From the NCBI GenBank assembly GCA_039602395.1, contig JBCNJP010000007.1:104768788-104832787 (forward strand): 64,000 nt of DNA, written 5' to 3'. This document shows positions 1 to 9,365 of the stretch, piece by piece. Each line of letters begins with the position of its first letter. Positions within the stretch are counted from its first letter, which is position 1. This DNA comes from Deinandra increscens subsp. villosa (lineage: Eukaryota > Streptophyta > Magnoliopsida > Asterales > Asteraceae). The notes under the pieces were generated by a model. That model was not told where the DNA came from, searched no databases, and saw only the letters and a list, made by a program, of their open reading frames with translations. Made by a program: the position numbers and the translations under genes.

Positions 1-62
1 TGTTCATGAGTAAATCCGATTCGTGACCCCTTCTAGAGCCAAGTCTGGGAGTGGGCGTCACA
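1..62 (+). mobile_element. 3' tail of an LTR (gag-only retrotransposon, first LTR of the array)
   Basis: The first 62 bases match the ends of the two complete LTRs at 2812-6635 and 9366-13165 and finish in the same CGTCACA. They are followed directly by a primer-binding site. The rest of this LTR lies upstream of the window, so the 5' TSD of the array cannot be read. Confidence 0.9.
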
Positions 63-65
63 AGT

Positions 66-77
66 TGGTATCAGAGC
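66..77 (+). promoter_or_regulatory. Primer-binding site (initiator tRNA-Met), copy 1
   Basis: TGGTATCAGAGC is the usual plant PBS complementary to the 3' end of initiator tRNA-Met. It lies three bases after the LTR end. Confidence 0.9.
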
Positions 78-588
78 CTTGGTTTAAGAGATTTAGGTAC
101 TAATGCAGTATCTAGACTTAAACTAGGACTCTGGAAAGACAAAGTAGGATGAGATAAGGAATATAGATGCCAGCCAGGATAGCTTGTGCCCGTAGAAACG
201 AGAATGCATTAGGGACATAGTAAATAGCATCTAGAGTATGTGAAGTGTGGAAAAGACCGGATTGCAATTAGCTACTGCAATTTGGTATTAGCCACATAAA
301 CAAACCCTAGGTCCTAACTATTGTATGTCCAAGTGCAGAGAAAATATGAGACGGTATAATTAGGGAGCGAGATGACTTGAAGAACCGGTTTTAACTTAGA
401 GTTACCGGTAGAAGGATAAAGAGAAGAATGGACATTTAGAAGGATTGTGATATAAGTAACTGGGTTTTTGAACACATCATAACTATATAATTGCTTTGGT
501 ACCGGTACTTATCTGGTTATCATGTATTCAAAAGTTCAAGGACTTTACGTCACATAAATTCTAAGTTGTCATTCACCTGGAATGTAGG

Positions 589-1801
589 ATGATGATGATA
601 AGAGGCGGACGTGGTAGAGGTAGAGGTGCCGGTAGAGCAACCGGTACAGGAAGGCGTGCGCGTGCGAATCCCGAGCGAGAGAATAACGCGAGAGCTAACG
701 TCTTTACTAACGAGCAAAGGGAAGCTATGGCGGCAGAGGTGAATCAAATGTTTCAGGCGGCCTTGCCTAATCTAATCGCTCAACTTCATGGAGCTGCTGG
801 TGGAGGTGCAAACGGAGCTGGAGCCGGAGGAGCCAATGGTGATGCTGCTGAAGGTGCGGGAAATGCCAATCACGGATGTTCCTTCAAATCCTTTAGTGGA
901 TGTAAGCCTCCGACATTCGAAGGGCAGAGAGATGCAGGTTCGACTGTTCGTTGGATTCGAGAGATGGAAGCTGTGATAGGTATTAGTGAGTGTCGTCCTG
1001 ATCAAGCGGTGAAGTACGCAGCCCATTCCTTCAAAGGAGAAGCATTATTTTGGTGGGACTCGATTCTACAATCCCGAGACGAGCAAGCTGTTGCTGCTAT
1101 GAGGTGGAATGACTTAAAGACGCTAGTGATGAACAAGTTTTGCCCGAGACACGAGCTGGAGAGGATCGAGGTTAACTTTCTGAAGTTAGAAGCAGGTACT
1201 ATGACTCATCAGGAGTTCACAAGCAAGTTTGACGAGATGGCAAGATTAGTGCCAAGGTTGGTGACACCCGAGGAAGAAAAAGTGAAGAGATACGTTCAGG
1301 CCCTTCCTGCTGCTGTAAGGAAGATAGTTAGGCCTCATGTTCCAAAGACGTACCAGGAAGCAATCGACATCAGTGCTATGGTTTACGAAGAAGAATATGG
1401 CGACAACGGGAGACCGGGAGAAGTTAAAAGGAAGATATCTGAGACTGGAGAAAGTTCAAAGAGGAATGACCGAGATTTTCACAAAGAGCAGAAGAAAGAT
1501 TCAAAAGGCGATCAAGCCTAAGTGTCGTAAGTGTGACAAGTATCATCATGGAGAGTGTTGGGTAAAACCAACGAGTTGCTATAGGTGTGGAAAGGAAGGA
1601 CACTACTCTAACAGTTGTCCAGAAGCTAAGAAATGCTACGAGTGTGGGAGCCCGGGGCATGTTAAAGCAAATTGCCCTAAGATAGTGAGAAACCCGATGC
1701 CATTGAGATCAGTTCCAGCGTCAGGAGCCAAGAGTAAAGTTTACAACCTAACTGCTATCGAAGGACCTGATGTGACCTCAGGTACATTTCTCGATAAATA
1801 G
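589..1801 (+). pseudogene. Retrotransposon gag (capsid plus CCHC knuckles), frameshifted, copy 1
   Basis: The first part (589-1521, 310 codons) starts with a Gly/Arg-rich tail and holds a retrotransposon capsid domain, with FWWDSI near residue 154 and an alpha-helical remainder. It stops just before the nucleic-acid-binding part. The zinc knuckles continue in the +1 frame to the stop at 1801: one CX2CX4HX2C-like unit and two standard units (CYRCGKEGHYSNSC and CYECGSPGHVKANC). The capsid domain would form virus-like particles and the knuckles would bind element RNA. The frame break separates them, so this copy cannot make a complete Gag by ordinary translation. Programmed frameshifting is possible but unlikely, because the second copy is broken differently. 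The frame is followed by no pol. Confidence 0.85.
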
Positions 1802-2797
1802 GTTGCTTGAATTCGTGTTATGACTTTAACGTTATTATGAGTTCTATCGATTGGTTTTATGAATTGCTTGATAGGCCGTTAGTTAGGATTGCGAATCCTT
1901 TAGATTATGACTGCCGTTAGAAAATAAATGAACGTTATGTGTTAGAAAATTTTCTGAGGAATTTTCTTAGAATGAAGACGGCCTTAGATAACGAACGTTA
2001 AACGTTAGAAATCGTCCGAAGAACTTTAAAGCTTGCAGCGGTAGTGTTTACACTGAGGAAATGAAAGCATTAATCAAGATTATACACAAGAATGTCCAAC
2101 TAGTTCATTGAAAGTAAGTGATAAATAGTCATAAATTATACTGACTTTGTTGTGGTTAGAATAGTAATGTCATCCTACACTAGGCTTAGGACTAGTACAC
2201 CTCTGGTTGTATCAAGGGTGTGGTAGATACGCTGCTGGTACATCTTATATATATACACCTGAGATACAACGAGAAGTGGACTAGAGTTAGTCTCGTGTAA
2301 GTAAATAGTACGGGCCACTGTGGAAAACAAATCAGTAGAATTTATGAATATAGATCACTTATTAGCAAGCAAATGAAAGACTGTTGAAATTCAAGAATGA
2401 AGATCAATGCCATGCAAAGTGTAGATAAACGTTCGACGTATGCAAAGGGCAAGAATGGAGCATTAGAAAGACTCACGGAGACGCGTTCTTCCAAGGGATT
2501 AGCTGAATATGTCATCTGAAGAATCGTTGCGGTTTTGAAGCAAACGAGTCAGAAATAACGTCTTTCGATAGAAGCGTATCTAAATGACGGGTTATCGTAT
2601 GTAGAAATACGTATTGCAATTCTACATCGCAATTAGAAGGAAGGATTAGGAGCAGAGATAGTTCCTATAGCTAAAGTGTTATGAATGCCTAGGTTAGATT
2701 CTTAAATCAACCTAGAAAAGAAAAAGGGGTGAAGTTAAGGATATCTCGCTGATGAGATATTCGTACACGGAGCAGGTTTCGGGACGAAACCTTATTT

Positions 2798-2811
2798 AAG
2801 GGGGGTAGAGT
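2798..2811 (+). promoter_or_regulatory. Polypurine tract, copy 1
   Basis: An AAGGGGGGTAGAG purine run lies immediately upstream of the TGTAACATCC start of the LTR, where the primer for plus-strand DNA synthesis is expected. Confidence 0.8.
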
Positions 2812-3824
2812 TGTAACATCCCAAAATTTGAGAGAATACGTGATTAATGTGATTAATACACATGAGATATGTGTTAGAAAGCTAAACGTGTTAAAACGTT
2901 TGAAAAATGCATGTTTACCCATTACCGGGTAATAAATCTGATAAATAGACAGTATTGCATGAAGGATATATGTGTTAATTTGATAACATGAGGTAAGGAA
3001 ATGAAATAATATGTGTTTTATATCAAAGATAATTGATATATATGATGTTAGCATGAAAAACGTAGTTAAATGTTTATATGATGGGCATAAATGATAACCG
3101 GGAGAAAATAGCCTCTACGTGATTACATGATATCGAAATACATGTGTAAATATATGTTTGAATAGCATGAGATGCATGTGAAATATTCATTTGATGGATA
3201 TATATGTGGAAATACGTATTTGAGATAGTTATACGTGTGAGAAAAAAATGCATGCTTAAATAGTTAACAAGAAAACAGAAGGGTAGAAAGTGTAAATTAT
3301 GTAAATACACAAATATATATATGTATATATATTGTTATATATGACCCGAACCTTCAAGAATGTTAGAAATATGTTTAGGAAGGTTGTAAGATGTAAAATG
3401 ATAGTTACATCAAAAGATTAGGGTTTAATATGCACAAGATAAAAGTTAAAGGGCTAAAAGTGTAATTTATTTAAAGTTATGAATACTTACGGATATTATA
3501 CGTATCTATAACTATTATAAGTACCCCGAGACTTATAATGTATTATGAATAATATCCTAAAGTGATTCGGTACATAAAATAATAAGTATTATAAAAGTTT
3601 GAGGGGCCAAATGTGTAAATAATGGAAAATATATATAAATATATATAAAAAAATATATACGTATGTATACGTATATCATCGAGAGTGTCCCGAGCCTTAG
3701 AAACTTTATTTAACATGTTTTATAATAGTTCGGTACATAAAATAGCAGTTCGGTGGAAGTTCAGGGGTTAAAAGTGTAAAATAAACCACAGGGACTAAAT
3801 CTGTCATTATGCCAAAGATACCAG

Positions 3825-3864
3825 GCGTATCGCGCCAAGTCCCTGGCCAACCCGCGCGATACGC
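3825..3864. repeat. GC-rich inverted repeat in U3
   Basis: GCGTATCGCGC at 3825-3835 is the exact reverse complement of GCGCGATACGC at 3854-3864, with 18 bases between. It lies about 135 bp upstream of the TATA box and is also present in the second LTR. It could be a palindromic protein-binding site or a hairpin; no function is shown. Confidence 0.7.
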
Positions 3865-3998
3865 GAGCCATGTTACGCACAGAAACGTGACAGGTCGCGT
3901 TTTTCCGACTTGGGGGCTACGTTTGATCCGTATACGCGTCAAATTCGACTGATTAGTCACCCCTAAACGTGTCTACCTTCAGTTGCGACCAGATTGGG

Positions 3999-4006
3999 TA
4001 TAAATA
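3999..4006 (+). promoter_or_regulatory. TATA box of the long LTR, copy 1
   Basis: TATAAATA lies in a GGGTATAAATACGG context, followed by a CT/CA-rich leader that contains AACCCTAGAAC. This is the only strong plant-like core promoter I see in the LTR. Transcription would start about 30 bases downstream. Confidence 0.65.
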
Positions 4007-5874
4007 CGGACCTTAACTCTCCAAAACAACTCGCCAATTCACGATTTCTTCTCCCTAAAAACCCTAGAACACGTCCGAGACCTTCTTCTGCAAAATTAGA
4101 GCAATCGGCGAGGAGTTAGAAGGCCAATCTTCTGCAGTTCATACATACTCTTGGTATGATCTACAATAGCCCTCAATCAATTTCAGTTAATATTGTTGTC
4201 TATGATCAGAGATTCTAAATCTAGGCTTAAAATTAGGGTTCTTGAGATATAAATCGATCAAATTCGGGTGATCGGGTGGGAGTTAGGCTCTGAATTTTTG
4301 TAGGTACTCTTAAAATGATGTTATATAAGAAAGCCCTAAGTTTTTTTCACAATTGGTAAAGGTTTGGTATGGGTTTTGTAAACGGGTCAAAAATTAGGGT
4401 TTTCATGTCGTTATTCTGCCCAAATCAAGCAAACGGTTTTGAATTAAGCTTTGCCATTTTAAAGGATATTATATAATGTTATAATGAATAATACCCTAAG
4501 ACGGTTTTGAATAAAAATGAGTTTTGATAATAAAATGGGAATTTTGTGAAATTAGGGTTTCGGAATAAGGTTATTTAATATAAAATAATCCGGAGGGTAT
4601 GGGGACTTGAATTTTGGTATGGTAACATGTTTATATATATAATAAACATATATGGGTTTAATATGGAGAAATAATAAAGTATTAAAGATACCGAGTTAAT
4701 CGGATATTTAGAAGTTCGTGCGGACCGGAAGGGTAAGCGCCTGTACTCTGGGGTTTCTGGCAAAAGCGGGGGTGTCGCCATCCCATCTGGGCAATGGCAT
4801 CCCAACACTGGGCGATCCCGGAGTGAGCGTTTACTTATAGGAATGCGCGTCTTCATATTATCATTAAAAGAAAATGATATATGCCTAAAGGGCATTTTGG
4901 TCATTTTGACCTTTAAAAGGGGATAAACTTAATAATTGAATATTATTAAGATAATAAGATATTAAAATAAACATAGGAAGTGTTTATTGTATAAAACCTT
5001 GCGTTAACGCCATACGATACGCAAATTAGGTTAAATCGGGAATCGTTGCGGAAGTTCCGTTCGTGTAACGAGTTAAAGACATAAGGTGAGTTCTATGAGC
5101 CCACTCTTAAATGTTTTAAATGTTTTAAATGTTTTCGGGCTGATATACATACAGATGTTATAAAATGCTTTTAAATGAATTATGACTGAAATATTGCCTA
5201 TCTGAACTGTTGGAGTACTAAACTGTTGATTTGCCTTTAAGTGAATATATATATCAAACCACTAAGTGCTAATTGTTAATAGATATGTTGAACTGTTAAA
5301 TTGTTATTGAATTGATATATATACGTGGACTGTTGTGGGAATGCATACACGTGAAATATCTTGAATTGATAAACTGTTAAAAGGCTGTTGGGATAATATA
5401 TATATATATATATAGATAAATATATATATGATATGCTATGAAAATGATATTAAATCATTTATACGTGTTATAACGTAATTATAATAACTGTGATATGATA
5501 TGTGCTATGCTTATTTTTAAATAGTCAAGTGATGAAGGAATTATTAGTAAACGTTATAGTGAATATGTATGATTATATGAGAACAGGTGATGCATTCACT
5601 TTATTATTATGTGGTGGATACGCCGCTGGTACTTCCTATATATAAGCATAATGATATTAGTTACCCGGTATATCAGAAGTGTGGAGGATACGCCCTGTAT
5701 ACATACACCAATGGTAAATTGGGGGATGTCCACTTGTTGCAGTATATGAAGACCTTATCACTGTTTACTAATAATCTTAAGTCACTTGGGTATTTAACTA
5801 GGAGCGGGTAGTAGTACATGAGGAGTTAAGAAGTAGTGTTACTCAATGGGGTTAAGGGCACTACAAATAGAAAA

Positions 5875-6069
5875 AGGGGAAAGCTACTGACCGTTACAGG
5901 GAATGCTCTAAAAGGGTAAACTCGGCAGTTAGCAAATAGGGAAAGGCGATGCAACTGTCCGTTACAGGGAATGCTCTAGAAGGGTAAACTCGGCAGTTAG
6001 CAGATAAGGGAAGCGGGGCGACTGACCGTTATAGGGAATACCCTAGAAGGGTAAACTCGGCAGTCAGCA
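5875..6069 (+). repeat. Three tandem units of about 64 bp in U5
   Basis: Each unit contains a CCGTTAYAGGGAATRC core, then GGGTAAACTCGGCAGT. The ends ACTG-CCG and CGG-CAGT can pair, and the inner AGGG can pair with CTCT (units 1 and 2) or CCCT (unit 3). This suggests an RNA hairpin repeated three times. The same three units occur in the second LTR. Confidence 0.75.
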
Positions 6070-6638
6070 ATAATGATATCTCTGTCTATTATTAGCAGGG
6101 TTTACACTGGTAATAGATGTTGGGGTTGTAGAAAGGGATAGTGGGATAAATGGTCATAGGGGGTGTTTCCTGTTAAGGAATACTACTTGTTGTATAATTG
6201 TGATATATATTATACTTGATAAATGTTTGTCTGTGAAAAAGGGATCTTGCAGGTCCAAGGGTTTTAAACCTCACGTCGAGGTAAAGCTTTTAAAATATAG
6301 AACTCACCAGCGTAAGCTGACCTTTTCCAAAAATGTATGTATGTCAGGTCAGGGTGAGGCTTCGACTAGTTATGAGAAGGCCCTGGTGATAAGGGATTAG
6401 ACGGGCAAGCTATCGGACGGAAGGAGGGTGTTAGCAAGCTGGCATAGTTATAACAATAAAACGTAGTGACAGATAGTATTTTCTTATGTAAATTATCTCT
6501 TACTTTGTAGTACTTGGCAAATAAATAAAAGTTTCAAATTTCCGCTGCTTAGTAATCTCTGTTGATTACCTTGTGTTCATGAGTAAATCCGATTAGTGAC
6601 CCCTTCTGGAGCCAAGTCTGGAAGTGGGCGTCACAAGT

Positions 6639-6650
6639 TGGTATCAGAGC
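6639..6650 (+). promoter_or_regulatory. Primer-binding site (initiator tRNA-Met), copy 2
   Basis: TGGTATCAGAGC, three bases after the end of the LTR at 6635. Confidence 0.9.
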
Positions 6651-7161
6651 CTTGGTTTAAGAGATTTAGGTACTAATGCAGTATCTAGACTTAAACTAGG
6701 ACTCTGGGAAAACAAAGTAGGATGAGATAAGGAATGTAGATGCCAGCCAGGATAGCTTATGCCCGTAGAAATGAGAATGCATTAGGGACATAGTAAATAG
6801 CATCTAGAGTACGTGAAGTGTGGAAAAGACCGGATTGCAATTAGCTACTGCAATTTGGTATTAGCCACATAAACAAACCCTAGGTCCTAACTATTGTATG
6901 TCCAAGTGCAGAGAAAATATGAGACGGTATAATTAGGGAGCGAGATGACTTGAAGAACCGGTTTTAACTTAGAGTTACCGGTAGAAGGATAAAGAGAAGA
7001 ATGGACATTTAGAAGGATTGTGATATAAGTAACTGGGTTTTTGAACACATCATAACTATATAATTGCTTTGGTACCGGTACTTATCTGGTTATCATGTAT
7101 TCAAAAGTTCAAGGACTTTACGTCACATAAATTCTAAGATGTCATTCACCTGGAATGTAGG

Positions 7162-8372
7162 ATGATGATGATAAGAGGCGGACGTGGTAGAGGTAGGGGT
7201 GCCGGTAGAGCAACCGGTACAGGAAGGCGTGCGCGTGCGAATCCCGAACGAGAGAATAACGCGAGAGCTAACGTCTTTACTAACGAACAACGAGAAGCTA
7301 TGGCGGCAGAGGTGAATCAAATGTTTCAGGCGGCCTTGCCTAATCTAATCGCTCAACTTCATGGAGCTGCTGGTGGAGGTGCAAACGGAGCTGGAGCCGG
7401 AGGAGCCAATGGTGATGCTGCTGAAGGTGCGGGAAATGCCAATCACGGATGTTCCTTCAAATCCTTTAGTGGATGTAAGCCTCCGACATTCGAAGGGCAG
7501 AGAGATGCAGGTTCGACTGTTCGTTGGATTCGAGAGATGGAAGCTGTGATAGGTATTAGTGAGTGTCGTCCTGATCAAGCGGTGAAGTACGCAGCCCATT
7601 CCTTCAAAGGAGAAGCATTATTTTGGTGGGACTCGATTCTACAATCCCGAGACGAGCAAGCTATTGCTGCTATGAGGTGGAATGACTTAAAGACGCTAGT
7701 GATGAACAAGTTTTGCCCGAGACACGAGCTGGAGAGGATCGAGGTTAACTTTCTGAAGTTAGAAGCGGGTACTATGACTCATCAGGAGTTCACAAGCAAG
7801 TTTGACGAGATGGCAAGATTAGTGCCAAGGTTGGTGACACCCGAGGAAGAAAAAGTGAAGAGATACGTTCAGGCCCTTCCTGCTGCTGTAAGGAAGATAG
7901 TTAGGCCTCATGTTCCAAAGACGTACCAGGAAGCAATCGACATCAGTGCTATGGTTTACGAAGAAGAATATGGCGACAACGGGAGACCGGGAGAAGTTAA
8001 AAGGAAGATATCTGAGACTGGAGAAAGTTCAAAGAGGAACGACCGAGATTTTCACAAAGAAGAAGAAAGATTCAAAAGGCGATCAAGCCTAAGTGTCGTA
8101 ACTGTGACAAGTATCATCACGGAGAGTGTTGGGTAAAACCAACGAGTTGCTATAGATGTGGAAAGGAAGGACACTACTCTAACAGTTGTCCAGAAGCTAA
8201 GAAGTGTTACGAGTGTGGGAGCCCGGGGCATGTTAAAGCAAATTGCCCTAAGATAGTAAGAAACCCGATGCCATTGAGATCAGTTCCAGCGTCAGGAGCC
8301 AAGAGTAAAGTTTACAACCTAACTGCTATCGAAGGACCTGATGTGACCTCAGGTACATTTCTCGATAAATAG
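7162..8372 (+). pseudogene. Retrotransposon gag, frameshifted, copy 2
   Basis: The capsid part reads open from 7162 and runs past the knuckle start in the wrong frame to a stop at 8136. The three CCHC-type knuckles are present between about 8090 and 8255, in a frame one base back from the capsid frame, and end with the stop at 8370-8372. Relative to the first copy there is a 2-base difference at the junction (around 8060) and very few amino-acid changes in the capsid part. A complete Gag is not encoded in one frame. Confidence 0.83.
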
Positions 8373-9350
8373 GTTGCTTGAATTCGTGTTATGACTTTAA
8401 CGTTATTATAAGTTCTATCAATTAGTTTTGTGAATTACTTGATAGACCGTTAGTTAGGATTGAGAATCCTTTAGATCATGACTGCCGTAAAAAAATAAAT
8501 GAACGTGATGTGTTAGAAAATTTTCTGAGGAATTTTCTTAGAATGAAACGGCCTTAGATAACGAACGTTAAACGTTAGAAATCATCCGAAGAACTTTGAA
8601 GCTTGCAGCGGTAGTGTTTACACTCAAGAAATGAAAGCATTTCAAGTCACAGAATGTCCAACTAGTTTATTGAAAGTAAGTGATAGATAGTCATAAATTA
8701 TACTGACTTTGTTGTGGTTAGAATAGTAATGTCATCTTACACTAGGCTTAGGACTAGTACACCTCTAGTTGTATCAAGGGTGTGGTAGATACGCTGCTGG
8801 TACATCTTATATATATACACCTGAGATACAACGAGAAGTGGACTAGAGTTAGTCTCGTGTAAGTAAATAGTACGGGCCACTGTGGAAAACAAATCAGTAG
8901 AATTTATGAATATAGATCACTTATTAGCAAGCAAATGAAAGACTGTTGAAATTCAAGGATAAAGATCAAGCCATGCAAAGTGTAGTTAAACGTTCGACGT
9001 ATGCAAAGGGCGAGAATGGAGCATTAGAAAGACTCACGGAGACGCGTTCTTCCAAGGGATAGCTGAAATGTCATCTGAAGAATCGTTGCGGTTTTGAAGC
9101 AAACGAGTCAGAAATAACGTCTTTCGATAGAAGCGTTCTAAATGACGGGTTATCGTATGTAGAAATACGTATTGCAATTCTACATCGCAATTAGAAGGAA
9201 GGATTAGGAGCAAGATAGTTCCTATAGTAAAGTGTTATGAATGTCTAGGTTAGATTCTTAAATCAACCTAGAAAAGAAAGGGGGTAAGTTAAGGATATCT
9301 CGCTGATGAGATATTCGTACACGGAGCAGGTTTCGGGACGAAACCTTATT

Positions 9351-9365
9351 TAAGGGGGGTAGAGT
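9351..9365 (+). promoter_or_regulatory. Polypurine tract, copy 2
   Basis: TAAGGGGGGTAGAG lies immediately before the LTR start TGTAACATCC at 9366. Confidence 0.8.

Larger units (their letters stand above)
63..2811 (+). mobile_element. Internal region 1 of a gag-only LTR retrotransposon
   Basis: This segment lies between an LTR end and the next LTR start. It has a tRNA-Met-type PBS at 66-77, a leader of about 0.5 kb, a broken gag (589-1801) and a polypurine tract just before 2812. No protease, reverse transcriptase or integrase motif is visible in the roughly 1 kb between gag and the polypurine tract, and no long ORF is open there. It therefore resembles non-autonomous terminal-repeat elements that keep only gag and would need enzymes from a relative. 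The Ty3/gypsy assignment rests on the style of the gag protein. Confidence 0.85.
2812..6635 (+). mobile_element. Complete long LTR (3.8 kb), array copy 1
   Basis: The LTR begins TGTAACATCC and ends GGGCGTCACA, that is TG...CA. It is preceded by a polypurine tract and followed by a PBS. It is nearly identical to the LTR at 9366-13165. The TATA box is near 3999, so U3 is about 1.2 kb and R-U5 about 2.6 kb. U3 carries a GC-rich patch with an inverted repeat (3825-3864). U5 carries a triplicated repeat (5875-6069) and a strong splice-donor-like sequence at 5083-5091. Small ORFs inside recur in the second LTR only because the LTR is repeated; none resembles a known protein. Confidence 0.9.
6636..9365 (+). 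mobile_element. Internal region 2 of the gag-only LTR retrotransposon
   Basis: Same organisation as internal region 1: PBS at 6639-6650, broken gag 7162-8372, polypurine tract before 9366. It directly follows the complete LTR with no intervening host DNA, which makes the array LTR-internal-LTR-internal-LTR. Such arrays usually arise by recombination between LTRs of sibling copies. Many single-base deletions relative to copy 1 are clustered at about 9040-9300. Confidence 0.88.

Noticed and set aside
4575..4904. 109-codon minus-strand ORF in the LTR, repeated at 11104-11433
   Set aside because: It is identical in both copies only because the LTR is repeated. It has no recognisable domain and lies in GC-rich regulatory-type sequence.
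5587..5811. 74-codon plus-strand ORF in the LTR, repeated at 12118-12342
   Set aside because: Same reason: repeat-borne ORF without a family match, in the long untranslated part of the LTR.
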